DNA of 64,000 bases from Isoetes taiwanensis (GCA_021234155.1 JAJEKV010000009.1:7551546-7615545); one strand, 5' to 3'; shown: positions 22,070 to 34,928, counted from the first letter of the stretch. A program made the numbers and translations. The notes: generated from the sequence alone by a model not told the origin.

Positions 22070-24600
22070 GTTGTGCATAAATAGGGGCATGCATTCATAT
22101 TAGAGCAAATTATCAAAGATAGTATGAAGACCTAATCATCTAAGAAAATAAAAAATCTAGACTATTACCTAACAAAAAATATGTTTTGTAATATACTTTT
22201 GGTTTTTGTTGTTATTCCCTTAAAAACTTGTTATAGTCCGTTAAAAACTTCTTATAGTTCGTGTGTGCATAAGTAGGGATGTTGCTATTGTGTACATAAA
22301 AGTTCTATCAATTCTGTGATTGAATAGGCCCAAGAAAATTGTGATTGTATTGTTAATATTTTCCACAAAAATATTGCGGGACCACATCAATGAACGCCAT
22401 CATTGCCATCCATTTTTTGAAATTGAATGTTATCTGACCTCATTTGTTAAAGATCTTTCTATCCAAATATTATTTCCAGCTTCATATTCCTCAGCTATAA
22501 TAAAGATCAACCCCAAAAATAATCTTATCATCCTTCATTTGTACCATTATGAATGTTTTATGGACAAAATGTCAAGCAAGAAAGAAACTTCTCACCAGCT
22601 TAGCCACGATGTTCCTTCAGCTATTATTTCAAATAATTTGTTTAGTGCACATGATTGAAATGAAGCAATCTGCAACAGTAATGATTACTTGCATACTTTC
22701 AAGTTTTAACTCCTAACATGTTCGATCATTCCTCAGCTGCTTCGCTAAGAAAATGACTTCACTGCATTCATTGCAAGGGCGAGATATGCAAAACTGCATC
22801 CATTGTCAATTTATTATGGTAGAGAACTGGCAGCATTTTCATTGCAAGAGCAAAATATGCAAAACTACATCCAGTGTAAATTCATTGTGGTGGAGAAGTG
22901 GCGACATGTAGACATGTGACAACCTAAAATCCCTTAGAGACTAATAGCCAAATGTCGCATGTAATGCAATGCATAAATCTGTTAGAATCCCCTCGTAAAG
23001 CACATAAAATAACAATAAATTTAGGAACCTAAAAAGTGAAAAAGTGCTAAATGGTATGACCAACAAATGCATGCCATGTGTTTGTAAAAATGGACAAAAG
23101 TTATTTCACCTGGAGCAGAGGAGCAGCACATGGAGCAGAGGAGCAGCACATGAAGAATGTCACAAAGCAATCCAATCTAAATAGCCACATATTTGATTAA
23201 ATTTCACATTCTACCAATGAAATCTGAAACTTGGTATGGGAAATTGTAGTTCCAAATATCTTGTTGAATCATAGTTATCTGATAAGGGTTCTTCAACAGG
23301 AACGATGCACAAACATTAATGTACATGGGAAAAAAGTTGCGCACAACCTCCAAAAGATATTAAGAATGATAAAACATTTGTCCTAATAAATTCAAAAAGT
23401 TAAAATTGAAATTTTTTTAGCACTGTTAAGTGTTAAGTCTGTGATCATAAGTTTAGGCATTTTTACATAAGCATGTGCTCAACATTTGGAAAAGTATGTC
23501 CGCACATACATAAGTCATCCATTGTATGAGCAATTGAAAGGAAGGGCTTGGAATAATAATGTTTTCTCAGACATATTGCCTTGCTTGATTGCTTTATAGC
23601 ATACAAAATACATGAAGACACGAAAAGTTACCAGCAAAACATTTTGCACCAATGCTGAAAAGTCATTTTTTTTTCTCCAATACAGTTTTTTCACCAATAA
23701 AACTGCAAGATTGGATCAAGTACCTACCTACCTGCAACACAGTTGTATTCTTAAGCTTAGCTAAGTTACAATATAAATAAAATGGACAGTATATATAAAA
23801 CAACATGGTACATACATTTTGAAGTACCTCAGCACTGAAATCCATCTCTACGATACTTAAGAGGTGATACTAAAGACCGTTTTGTCAAGACCTTCAAAAA
23901 CAATGGCAATGTAATATTCAGCAAAAGCAGATATATTAACAAACGTTATTCTGGTACAAAAAAATTCAAGCTTGAATTGATGCAAAGAATGGAGCACAAA
24001 TGATATGAGATAAATCCAGATTCCAGTTTTAAATCAACCTTACAGATGCAAGAAATAAATAAACCTTCAGATAATTGCTTCTTACCTTTCTGTCTGCTTG
24101 TTTGTTGTCACGATTGTTTGTTGCTGTTGAAAAGATCTTCTGTTAGCTGTTTGTCACCGTAGCCAATGAAACATATTAGCAAGCAATAATGACTAAATTG
24201 GAAGGATGTTGGCTGGATTTTTTCGCTGGCAGTTATTAATATCAATGCAAGCCACATGAATGTATAAAGCTGGCACATACTTAAGCTAAAACCATGGCAG
24301 TATTAACTTTCACAGACAGTTTTGCAAGGGCTTAGGCTTAAAAATGTGAAAATCAAGAAATATTATAGCATCAGATGAAATAAAGTAGACAAAGCAAACA
24401 AAGATCTGCGTTCTGTTTTTTGAAAGATAAAGCAAGATTTTACTGGGATTTTTTAACTATGCAGGCTTTTGAAGGAAGGGGGCCGGAGGAAGGAGACATG
24501 GATTCAACTGGGCACAGATTGTTGGATTTCCAAGGCTTCTACGGAGCAGCTTGGAAGCAAAGGTCGATTTGGCTATTCCCTAACGCTTCTTTGTAGAACA
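22070..24600. other. Non-coding stretch
   Basis: No supported gene. A frame at 22320-22658 (plus, 112 codons) has no recognisable motif. A partial duplication is visible: GCATTCATTGCAAGGGCGAG and GCATTTTCATTGCAAGAGCA (22764 and 22832), each followed by ATATGCAAAACT. Confidence 0.4.
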
Positions 24601-24659
24601 TCTTAAAGAAAAGTTGTCATAAGAAACAAACACCTAAGAATTTACCTGGACGTTTTTGG

Positions 24660-25270
24660 TAGCTTAAGCCCTTCGCCGAAATCTTCAAACTGCAAAAATA
24701 GAAAGAGATTAATCTCTTGATAAATGAAGACCTCTGAAAAAATGCTGGAAGAAACAGAGGATGCGTCTAAAGAAAAAATTTACCTGCTTGTGACGAAATT
24801 CAGAAAACTGGCGAAGCAAGAGTTCAGGAATGCTAAAGCAAGGCGTTATACCATTATTCAACCGGAATCATTGAAGAAATAGAAACGGCTCTGTCATAGG
24901 CCGAGCTCTATGGGAAATGAAATAAGCAAGGCTGTGTACCTTATTCAATCCAAGTCATTGAAGAAATAAAAACGACTCTATTATAAGGCCGTCCTCTATG
25001 CTCCACAGCTAACGCCATTGATTTGTTCCCTCTTTTTTTTTGCCGTAAAAGAAACAAAATGTTGCCGGCTCCAAAAACGGTGCTGTTGCCTCTGATCATC
25101 TGAACCTTCAAAGAAACTTGTCTTAGTAATGCCAAGAACTCTTTAAGCCATAACAAAAAAAAAAAAAAACCCTGATAAGTTATGTAAAAGGCTTCAAGCT
25201 CCACCTATAGAGCCTGAGGGAAGAACAATAATAAACCTGCTTGTGGCAAAATCCAGAAAACTGGAGATCT
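24660..25270 (-). pseudogene. Exon-like segments of an unrecognised gene
   Basis: On the minus strand several short segments look like exons with donors and acceptors. One near 24785-24835 ends CGTCACAAGCAG before GTAAAT and can read SIPELLLRQFSEFRHKQ. Another, near 24645-24690, follows TTTTTGCAG, ends before GTAAAT and can read FEDFGEGLKLPKTS. A diverged twin of the first lies near 25235-25280 (CCAGTTTTCTGG, then TTTGCCACAAGCAG before GTTTATT). A 90-bp direct repeat (TTTCTATTTCTTCAATGA near 24865, diverged at 24955) lies between them. I do not recognise the protein. The duplication of both exon and neighbouring sequence suggests local tandem duplication of a gene fragment. Confidence 0.35.
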
Positions 25271-25569
25271 TGAAGCATCTTTAGGCACAAAAATATTTCA
25301 GATTTAAACTCCATTTGGCTAATCATGGAAGGCGGAGGAGAATATCGCCTGCCATCATCGAAAATACGTTTCTCTCTGCCTAAAAAATTTAACTCAAAAC
25401 ATAGAGTGAAAGAAACATTTTGGCCGGAAACCCAAAAACTTAGGATGGAATGCGGCCAGACGCCATAGCCACAACCTTCATCCTGTCTGAAGTATGAAAT
25501 TTAAATCACCAGCTGAGAGGGACGGATTTCAAAATAGTCCCGGAAGGGGACCGCAAGCGGTAAGGGAAC

Positions 25570-27237
25570 TGTGACGTCCCCTACTTGCATACGGTGCACT
25601 CACCGTATACAAACAGGAGTTCATCCCCCATACCAGCTCCATGCCGATACAGGGCCCTCCACATAACACTGCAACCCTGACTGGTTCCAGTGGGAAGAGT
25701 GAAGGGGTCATTTTACCCCGTCTCCCTCAGGGCCTACCTAGCTGCGGAAGCGTAAACATACATGTCAGTATATAACATAAGCACATATCCACCTCGAAGG
25801 GTGGTCCATCAACATCTGCATAGACAATGATCGACCCGCGATACATATGGAAATCCTACCCAAGGCTCTCGACTCAAAGGGATAACCCGGCGGCTTGGGT
25901 CTCCGTGAGTTCATTGCGCATTTAATTCATGGCAATGGATTTGGGCGGCATATGAACATGGCATAGGGTTGTCCACTCCATCCGCCCCTCCTGTGCACAC
26001 TTTGCGGTAGGTGAAAAGTGTCGGGACCGATCAGTAGCCAGCGGGATGCATAGCGGAAGGGCTATTCCCGGGTTTCATCCTCCCGGTTCGATGGGGCGTG
26101 AAGGGATCACTCCCTCCGAGAGATCTACATGCTTTGACTCAAGGTGACTAGAGGGCCACCGCCCGTGGTCGACCAAACCCACCCAAAGAAAGTGTACACC
26201 ACTTCACGGGTGTCGAATCCATGCCTCACCCGCACTCAGTGGTGAGCCATTAGACCTAGTCACAATGATCCCTGGTAGGCCTTACACACCAGAGGGATCG
26301 TTCAAGAGTCAGGACATGAACCTCCTTCTCAGCCAGTCTGGCCCCTTCACCCACAACCCGGTGTGGTTCTTGTACACAGGCCGAATCTACAGTGTGCTAG
26401 AGAGGCTACTCTAGGAGCATCAACTACAAAGCTTTAGGTCTCTACCCCCCTTCCCAATACAAGGAGTTCATAGAGATACATCATCCATATACTTCACAGA
26501 GAACTAAAGAACTAGATCTAATCTACATCATAGAGTTAGGTTCTTTAGTTAGAATCTGCTATCTAGAGATCTAGAGGGCTGCTATGGGCAATTTAAGAGG
26601 CTAAACCTACTGATTCGATGGCTAAAAGAGGGTTTAAGCTATTTAATTGCCTAAATACCTGATCCTTGAGGGACTCCTCCTGACCTGAGCTCGACCATCC
26701 TGCTGAAACGCTCGAATCAAGAGAAACTAAGGATACAGTTCTCTCGTGCAGAAGTTCGAGGCGGTTTTGGTGAGAGGCAGCCAAAACAGAGTTCTAAAAC
26801 CCTAGAAACGAAAATTGGGCAAGTTAGGGTTTCCCTCCCTTAATAGACAAGGGGTTGGCTAGGGTTTCCAATTATCCCCTTTAGGCATGTGGGATAATTG
26901 GGAATGGGCCTACTTGCCTTTAATGGATAGGTGGCAAAATGTGCCCACATGGAAATGTGTGCCCCATTAATGTGTACATTGGAGAATGTGCACATTAATT
27001 GCACCTATGGGTGTGGCCCACTTGGCATGAAGTGGCCATATGGGAAAATGTGCACCTAAGTGAATGTGCACATTGTTTAATGTGCACATTAATAAATGCA
27101 CACTCCTTGCACGTTGCCCCCTAGGGCTACTAGCCTAGCTACACGCTTGCATACGTCGGTCGGGTGGCGGTAATGCTGCGTGGACGAGGCAAAGATAGTA
27201 TACGCCCCGAGACCGTATAATCGCCCCGAACGTCACA
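25570..27237 (-). mobile_element. 3' LTR of element B (LTR family L, copy 3, 1668 bp)
   Basis: On the minus strand it starts TGTGACGTTC and ends GGGGACGTCACA. The end hairpin ATACGGTG-cact-CACCGTAT lies near its outer edge (25588-25610). Three copies of the palindrome AATGTGCACATT lie at 26985-26996, 27063-27074 and 27079-27090, possible protein-binding sites. The polypurine tract directly follows on the internal side. It matches the 5' LTR over most of its length, though with many small indels. Confidence 0.9.
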
Positions 27238-27292
27238 TTCTCCCCACCTTGAAATGATGCTGTCCGCAGCATCGTGGGTCTCCCCACCTTGG
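27238..27292 (-). promoter_or_regulatory. Polypurine tract of element B, with an upstream duplicate
   Basis: On the minus strand CAAGGTGGGGAGAA directly precedes the LTR start TGTGACG. A second copy, CCAAGGTGGGGAGA, lies about 40 bases upstream. The first primes plus-strand synthesis in retroelements of this kind. Confidence 0.8.
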
Positions 27293-27299
27293 GATCATC

Positions 27300-28235
27300 C
27301 TAACCTGCAATCAACCTGATACATGCTATAACTACTATAATACTTACACATTTATTAAGATTACCTTAAGGTAATATTTTTAGGACATTATCACGCCATT
27401 ATATTATGAAATAGCTTATCAATTCATAACATCATTAAAACAGGTTACTCAATAATTCACTTAACATGACAATTAAGTTTATCAAATTTAAAATTAACGT
27501 CCGAGGTACTCTTCATTCCTTGCAATACATTCCAACAAAATTTGTGTTGCAAAGTCTTCAGAGCTCGACCTCCTTGCCCTCCTGAGCTCTATTGGCCCTC
27601 AAGTGCGACATTTACGCTAGTACCATTTTAATTATTAATAAAATTTTGGTTATATGGTGACCACCCCACCTATCTACATGGATGCATGGCTAATCTCCCG
27701 GCGTAGGAAGAGGGTGAATCTTCCATTATGGCCGTGGAGACAAATAGCCATATGCCTATATGCCGCCATGCCTACACCCTAGTTGCCCAAATGGAGGATA
27801 GGTCCTTCCCAGATATGGGGCGTGAAGGCCCCATTCCTCCTATCAAAGCATATATGGGGCTAGAGGTGCTTTTCCTATCGCATTCCTTCATGACCTCCTT
27901 TCTTCGAGGTCGCCTACTGTGGGGACGTATAGACTTTCTAGTCTACCTTCCACTTTCCTGCGGAAATGCGGTCATGCCTACATTGACATTACACCACGCC
28001 CTAGAGATCACCGTAGTGGTCTCATCATCGGTCCACAACGCGATCGCACCCATACCTAGCATAGGTTGCATTCAAGCACTAGATCGATAACATGTGTGAT
28101 CGAGATTAATCTAAACTATACATAGAATTAATACACAAATCGACATGCAAAGGGCAATCATTTCTTGTCTGGAGATGACCTTAAAAGACCCCTACACCCC
28201 ATTGCTCCATAAATAACCTTGGGTATAAACTTGCT
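27300..28235 (-). other. Untranslated 3' internal region of element B
   Basis: Between the chromodomain and the polypurine tract no coding frame of the element is seen. The plus-strand frame at 27728-28090 has no recognisable motif and is probably chance. Confidence 0.5.
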
Positions 28236-29832
28236 TTACCAAATCTTTCTTAAGTACCCATGTCGCGTTTCCACCGGTAAGTGTTTCCACTTGACCAAAT
28301 AATCGGAGGAATTCTGATCTCCTCGTTTTCTTGAAAGCTTTATCAAGAATCAATTCGAACTATTTCCAAATTTGCTCCTCCATCATTTCCAACAACGTTG
28401 GAGAGTCCAAGACTTCGTCTGGATTTGGAGTGTGCTTCTTCAACAAACTCACGTGGAAGACCTTATGAATCTTTAGGTGTGCTGGCAAGTCTAGCTTGTA
28501 GGATTGATTACCTACTCTCTTGACTATTCTGAAAGGTCCAGCCCACCTTGGAGCAAGCTTTTTGCAATTCCCGATTCGAAGCCACCGCTTCACCTTGATC
28601 TTGAGCCAAACATCATCTCCAACTTTGAACTCCCTTTATCGTTCGATGCTTGTTTGCCTACGATGCTCTTCTCGCCGACTTCTTGCCGCCAAAGAAATAC
28701 CCTCGAACCTCTTCCACAAGCTGCTGCATATCGGCCAACATCTGCTGCGAAACTTCCACTTTTGACACGGGGTTGTGCCAAGTGTCTGGAGTTAGGCACT
28801 GATAGCCGTAATTAATCATAAACGGCGACATTTGGGATGATTCCTGCTTGGTGCTATTGTATACAAACTCCACCAAGTGAATAAATTCTTCCCACATACC
28901 TTGCTTATTCCAGACATAGTTTCGTAGCATGTCTTCTAAAATCCCCGTTGGTCCGCCCCGCTTTGGCCATCCGTCTCGAGGATGATATGCCGCGCTCATG
29001 GATAGCTTCGTCCCGAATTGTCGTGAAAGAGGTCTTGCCGAAGGCACTCATGAACTTCGGGTCCCCGCTCGGAGATAATCTCCCTTGGCATGCCATGAAG
29101 CCCGAAAATCTCTTTGGTGAAGAGCTTCACCAGTATCCATAGTCAGACTGTGGTCTTGCGAGGCACAAAATGTGCCATTTTCGACAACTTGTCGACTACT
29201 ACCATCAACGATCTTTCCCTCTTACGGTCCTTGGGAGTCCCGTGATGAAATCCATGCTAATCACCTCCCACTTAGCGCTTGGCACCGCCAATGGCTCTAA
29301 TGCTCCCGAATTGGCTGCTCCGCTTCGTCACGACATAATTGGCATTCTCTGATGTAGCGAGCTACTTGCTTCTTCATTCCTGGCCAATAATAGCTGCTGC
29401 GCACTTTGAAATATGTTTTCATGAATCCCGCATGGCCAGCTATTGGGCTGTTGTAGCGGTCGTGGAGGATCAATTTCCTTACACCTCGATGATTCGGCAC
29501 GCACAACTTGTTCTTATGGTATAACAGTTGCCTTCCTTCTTATAATGTTTAAAGGCTTCCCGCTCCTTATCTGTTCTAGCCTTCCTAGAGAGGCTTGCCC
29601 ATACTTCCTTGAAATCCATATCTGTTGGCAAGGACTCTTCAATCTTCTTACCAAAGTCGCTGGAGAGCGTCGAAATTGCATTGCAATGCACTCTAGTTGT
29701 CAGGGGATGCCTTGAAAGTGCATCCGCTACCACATTGAGCTTCCCTGGCTTGTAGACTATATCAAAGTCATACTCTTCAAGGAACTCCATCCATCTTCTG
29801 CCCAAAGTTGAGGTGTGGTTGCGTGAATACAT
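28236..29832 (-). pseudogene. pol: Integrase and chromodomain of element B
   Basis: Minus-strand pieces in two or more frames give the RNase H end (YDFDIVYKPGKLNVVADALS), the zinc-binding region (HDRYNSPIAGHAGFMKTYF, RECQLCRDE), then NSTKQESSQMSPFMINYGY, the C-terminal WAGPFRIVKRVGNQSYKLDL, and a chromodomain piece LVKWKHLPVE...ATWVLKKDL near 28240-28300. The catalytic core between about 29300 and 29000 is badly scrambled. At least four frame changes and several short deletions are present, so no working integrase is encoded. Confidence 0.85.
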
Positions 29833-30800
29833 ACCGGAGGCTTTGATGGTCTCAGATCCAACCGAACTTCCTTCCCAAAAGATAGTGCCTCCAAATTCTT
29901 AATGCCCTGACAACCGCAAGCAATTCCTGATCGTGGGTGGGGTAGCGCGTTTCGGCGTCGTTCATCTTCCTGGAATCATACGCTACCACACGCTCTTCTT
30001 GCATGAGCACTGCACCTGTAGCTATCTTACTCGCATCTGTGGCTACAAGCTTATCTTTCTCCGGGTCCGGCAGGGTTAAGACTGGGGCGGTTGTTAAGGC
30101 TTCCTTCAACAATTCAAACCCTGCTTGGGCTTTCTTGTGCCAATGCTCTGCCCAATCTTTCACTTTTTCCGCCCTCATCAAGTCTGTTAACGGGGCCGTT
30201 ATCTTAGCGAAGTTCTTCACGAACTTCCTGTAGTACCCTGCTAGGCCTAGAAAACTTCTGACTTCATGCACATTCTTCGGCGCCGGCCACTGAATGACGG
30301 CCTCGATCTTGGCAGGATCCGTCGAGATTCCTTCTGCTGAGATCACATGACCAAGGTATTCCACCTTCTCCGCTATGGCGACAGTGACACCGACAACTTG
30401 GCGCATAAACCGGTGCCTCTTCAACTTCTCTAGCACTCTCCTCAAGTGTTGTAATGTGTTTTCAAGGGATCTGCTATACACCAAAATGTCATCAAAGAAT
30501 ACAATCACAAAGGTGTCTAAAAACTCCCTGAAGATGTCGTTCATGAGCCTCATGAACGTCGCGGGGGCATTCGATAAGCCGAAAGGCATTACCGTGAATC
30601 TGATGATAACCTGACCTTAAGTCGATTTTGGAGAAGACCTTTGCACCTTGGAGTTGATCCATCAAGTCATCCGATCCGGGAGCGATACTTGTTCTTAATG
30701 GTGTGCTTGTTCAACCGCCTATAGTCTATGCACATCCTTAAACCGCCATCCTTCTTCTTTACAAAGAGAATGGGCGCCCAAATGGCGAGACACTAGGTCT
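29833..30800 (-). pseudogene. pol: Reverse transcriptase-RNase H of element B
   Basis: The frame at 29852-30589 contains [20 protein letters not shown], the catalytic [31 protein letters not shown] and an RNase H with DASKIATGAVLMQ and THDQELLAVVRALRIW, so the catalytic glutamate is kept. Upstream, [19 protein letters not shown] is followed at once by the sequence for MPFG. About 20 residues that element A has between these blocks are deleted. A poorly matching insert, RQVVGVTVAIAEK, replaces the usual segment before [12 protein letters not shown]. Confidence 0.88.
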
Positions 30801-31167
30801 AATGAAACCTAGGTCGAGCAACTCCCCGCAATTGCTTCTTCAGCCCGCCAACTCTTGCGTCGTCATTATTCTCGTATGGAGCCTTGCTTGTCGCTTTGCT
30901 CCCCGCTCGAAAGTGCTATCTCACACTCGACTCCTATACGGGCGGAAGTCGCTTGATCTCATCCGGAAAGAGATCATGGAACTCCGCGGATCAGCCGAGC
31001 TATTTGCCTCGCAACTTGCCGAGCACTCGTCTTCTTTGCTTTCCTCTCGCTTCGTGCTCGTCAATCTCAAGCTTGAAGATGTATGCCACCTGCTCGCTCT
31101 TGATGCACTTGAACAGGCTTAGAAGACATACACCGCATGATGGGAACAACTTCTTTACCCGCGGATC

Positions 31168-31600
31168 TCAATGATCTTGCCGCCGGGTGTTGGGAAGGTC
31201 ACCTTCCGCTTCCACAATCGATAATGGCCCCCTCGCTGGTCCAAGGTACTCCATTCCTATGATCAGGTCGTACTTGCCAATGCCCATTACTTCGCCCCCC
31301 ATCCGGATCTTAATTCCCGGCAAGTCGATGTCGGTTAATTCTCTTGCTCGCCGTCCCGCTTTATCGCACCACTTGCTAAGACAACAGGCCTTGGCTTTGA
31401 CTTTAGTGGTTTCAACTTCAACATTTGAACCATTCCGGGGATGCAAAGTTATGGCTACTTCCCCGAAGTCTATCAAGACTATGAAGGACTTGGCCTTGGC
31501 CTTCCCTACCGTGGAAATTACTTTATACCGCTCTCTGCTTGTGCTCAGATCTATTGCGCAAAGATATGACACTCACCCCTCAATGTAGTCGCGGCTTCTT
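31168..31600 (-). pseudogene. Aspartic protease of element B, active site damaged
   Basis: The minus-strand frame has KSFIVLIDFGEVA where a protease would read LIDSGST or LMDTGST, and later VMGIGKYDLIIGMEYL, the counterpart of MDIGKYDLIVGMEFL in element A. The aspartate is present but the triad is altered by local scrambling. Family proteases of this type cleave the gag-pol polyprotein. Confidence 0.75.
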
Positions 31601-31899
31601 CGCCGCCGCCGCCGACAGAGTGTCCCAATCTCCCAACTCCGCTAAGGCCAGCACTCATGACGTAGGGGCAGCTTCGGCCCTATGACCCGGGCTGGAAGCA
31701 TCCGGGCAAACTGCTTTTCTATGCACTCCCTGTCTCTTTTCCTTGGGCATCGCCGCAAAAGGATCGTCTTTGCTTTGGAGTAATTTGACCCCTCCCCGCT
31801 TGTCCTTGAAGGACACCCGCTTCTTCTCTCCATTGTTTCCCCCGGTTTGCCACCATATGGGGCTCTAGCCGACCTCGGGTAGCTGCTCTAGGGCTATAG

Positions 31900-32766
31900 C
31901 TTCCTCGTCAATACGCCTTTGTCACGGAAATGCCGCCGCCTTTGCCTTGCCATTATTCCAGGTCCCGCCCCTTGCAAGCTTATAGCCTTGGACTCTCGCT
32001 TATCGATCGTCTTTAGGGTTTATTGCCCTCACAAGCTTGCGGATCTCCTCATTCAGCCCCCTCAATATAGCTTTCTCCGTGATGCTTCTCACCCAATTTA
32101 AGACATACTGACCTCCAGCCTCATGAATTCCTCTCAGATACTTCGACAGATTTGTTGCCTTGCTGCAACCTCGTAGAATCTGCTGCATCATACTAGACTT
32201 ATGTTCCTCGACGCGTAATGGCGCTTTGAAGGCTTTAGCAAACTTTTCAACTTACAAGCATCCCCTCGCTAAGCCATGTGCCTTTGCATAACCCTTCCAC
32301 CAAATCCGTGGCGGCTCCTTTCAAGTTGGCTGTTGCCACTCTTCCTTTGTCTTTATCCTTCATGCCATAAGCATTGCCGCATTTCACTCATTTCGGCCCA
32401 GCCATGCTTCGCTTCTAAACCTCGACATGTTCTCCCCCCGAACTGCTCCAGCTTCCTGCCTTCCATACATTGCCCAATCGCGAATCTACCTTCTTCTGGT
32501 AGTCGAGGCCCCGTGTCTCTTTGTCGTCCATCCGGGGTGTTCCTCTGCCTTCCCTCTTCGATGTTCCTTTGCCTTGCGTCTGCCTCGGTCCCCGGGCCGA
32601 TCTTCTTCTTCCTGAGTCGAGTCCGACTCGAAGCTTGAGTCAGGAGTCCGGAAGCTGGGGATCTTCTTCTCTTGCTCCTCTTCTTGTCCCTTCCTCGCTT
32701 TTCCGAGCTGATGCTTGTGGCGGTTGAGCATTGCCCACCGAACCCGGCTCCTCGCTTAAGCGGCAT
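31900..32766 (-). pseudogene. gag: Gag of element B, fragmentary
   Basis: Pieces in several frames match gag: SITEKAILRGLNEEIRKLV near 32040-32110 (compare MNEKRAVEGYIEGL in element A) and LEQFGGRTCRGLEAKHGWAE near 32370-32450 (compare the FDGKSRGGLNAES region of element A). The N-terminal part (32480-32766) is rich in arginine, glutamate and proline. No intact zinc knuckle was found between 31600 and 31900. The reading frame is broken many times. Confidence 0.6.
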
Positions 32767-33044
32767 TACCGTAGCCTTTATCCGCTCAAGGTCCGGCCCT
32801 CATCCGGGATATCTCTTCCTCCTCGGGTCATGGGTTCCATATCTTCAAATAGGTTCCTTGCCGGGTGGTCTCAAGCGGGTCTGTTTCTTCCCTAAGGTCT
32901 TGGCGTTGTCGTTCCCCTGAGCCTAGGCCTCTAACTGCATACACAAGTAATTCATGGCTATATGGTTAGTTTTCCTTGTTCTCTTGCATTGTTTATGTTT
33001 GTTGGTATAGTTGTGGGGCAAAATTACATCAACAAAACATTTAA

Positions 33045-34762
33045 AGTGCAACAGAGATTATATTCATATATTATATAATATTTTAGTACAAAAAGTCTCC
33101 GGGGTCAAGAGTCTAACTAATCTTGAAATCGCCGGTAAGACGGGTTGTCGTCGAGGAACTTCTTAACTTGGGCCGTTCCTACCGAATGACCCAAGTTCCT
33201 GATGACGCTTGCTGACGAGCCGCCCTGCAAGGCTCTCACCAGCTCTTCTACCCTGCGGTCGGATGTGAGGGCTGCGGTAACCGCCAATCTCGCCTGACGT
33301 CGATGTGGTATGGCGAAGTCGAAGAGGTCAAGTGCCATTGCTCTCTTGACCAGGACAGCATAGTCGACATTTGGCGCTATGCGAGCATGCACGCCGGGCC
33401 CGAGTGCAATCAGCATGAACACTCCTTCTTCACCTCTGGGGCTAAACTTGCGGTGAATTACCGCTATTCTCCCGTCTAGTAGCAGCGGCAGGTAGTACCT
33501 CAGGGACCTGTCATTGTGCGTCGCTGAAGCTTCTCCGCTGGATTGGCCTCCTGTTCTATGCCGTCCCGCGTATTCGTCGACCCCTATCTCGGTGAGCTCC
33601 CTGTAGTCTTCGATTATGGTGTCGATTCGTCTGAGGTCGATTCCTTCTCCTCTTGATGGAGGTGGTGTCGAAGGCCTCGGCATTAAAATGCTCGTGGTCT
33701 TCCCACGGATCCCCATCTCTGCTCCTCGGAGGGCGAGGAACTCCTCCTCCGCTGGCAGCTCTTGCTCCTCCATCATTTGCCCGATATCGCCAGAGGCCTC
33801 AGATATCCAAGTCGACTCTCCTCAGATAAGTGTCGGCTTCCCTCACTTGGAGCGGAAAGTCCGAGGCTCCCCTGGACGATGAAGTCGCCCAAGTCCGACC
33901 GCCAGCCGTAGCTGGTGGAGTAGTTCATCCACCAGAGCCCTCTCCCCGCACTCTGAAGGTTCGATGTCGCCGAGGAGTAAATATTCCTCTCCGTTGATGA
34001 TGATCGGGGCTAGGCTTGTGATGCCTAACCCGAAAGTGGGGAGCAACCCCCGATGTTCTCACGGGCTGCCGCGAAGTTTATCATCTCCTATTGTGCTTGT
34101 TGCCATTCTTCCTCCGAAATGAAGCTCGCGGTACTTATCTTCGCCGGACTCCTCTTCTTCCTCGCCGCTTCCTCGCCTTTGCCGATATCGCAAAAGCATC
34201 CGCTCTTCCTCAAGACCGCTATGGGGTCCACCTCCATCTGAGGGATAGAGGTTGCCCCCATTGGGTTTTCGCGACGGGATAATAAGAAGATGGCTAAGGC
34301 CAGCGGTGTAGGAGAAGTACTTGGTCCCGCTATCGTCGTGACCATGTAGTCCGGCAGCCTTTGCGCTTTGTTGGTTAGGTACTTGGCGATGTTGGGGACA
34401 TCCCCCGTGGCTGCTTTGAAGGGATGGGCGGGGACAAAATAGCCTATGCAAGGGGGAACTGAACTAGGGAAGGTCCTACCCTAGCTTGAAACTCGCTAGC
34501 ACTTGCCTATATGTTTGGGTTGCATTTAGCGTAGCTTGATGTCAATTTCTTTGTCGAAGACTTGGAAGATGTCATTGACATCCCCGCCAAGAAGATGGGC
34601 ATCGGGCGCCGTACCATCGCGTGAAGTCGCTAGTGGCCATTGATCTAGCAAGGAAGGGAGTATCAAACGGATGCGTTTCCCTCGTGGAGCCGGAAGATCG
34701 CCTAAGCAAAGGGAGAGCAAACTTGCAAGGGTGCCCAATGAAAAGTGATGGCCTATTTATAG
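33045..34762 (-). pseudogene. Extra leader ORF block 2 of element B, with its own TATA box
   Basis: On the minus strand a decamer CTATAAATAG lies at 34753-34762. From 34738 down to 33117 the same strand is open in successive frames: 34526-34738 (70 aa), 34088-34345 or 34059-34451, 33843-34046 (67 aa) and 33117-33776 (219 aa). Together they suggest one protein of about 500 residues broken by several frameshifts. The longest piece contains LPLLLDGRIAVIHRKFSPRG and LVRALQGGSSASVIRNLGH. I do not recognise the family. It could be an extra retroelement ORF, comparable in position to ORF1 of Ogre-type elements, or a captured host or viral gene. Higher GC than the flanks supports coding origin. Confidence 0.5.
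34753..34762 (-). promoter_or_regulatory. TATA box of leader unit 2
   Basis: CTATAAATAG on the minus strand, about 15 bp before the first ATG of the ORF block. The identical decamer precedes leader unit 1 at 46329-46338. Confidence 0.6.
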
Positions 34763-34928
34763 AAAAGCGAAAAAACCCTAATTTTTGGATGACCTAGAAT
34801 TCACCGAGTTGGGCTATTAGGAGGTGCAATTCAAAGTTTTGGAGGCTAATTTTGGTTTAAAGCATGCTAAGAACACTAATGAACCTATTGCAGCAAACGG
34901 AGATCATTTGGTGAAGAAAATGATCTGA

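Noticed and set aside
22320-22658. A 112-codon frame that might be a small gene
   Set aside because: No motif, no neighbouring exon, and the AT-rich surroundings make chance likely.
27728-28090. A 120-codon plus-strand frame right of the element B 3' LTR
   Set aside because: It lies in the untranslated internal end of a minus-strand element, has no motif, and its amino acid make-up looks random.
32276-32920. Overlapping plus-strand frames of 60-120 codons
   Set aside because: They are shadows of the GC-rich gag region on the minus strand, rich in Ser, Leu and Pro as expected for the reverse frame.
33117-33776. Calling the 219-residue frame a viral structural protein
   Set aside because: No motif I can name supports this; only the position and coding look are known, so it is left as unrecognised.
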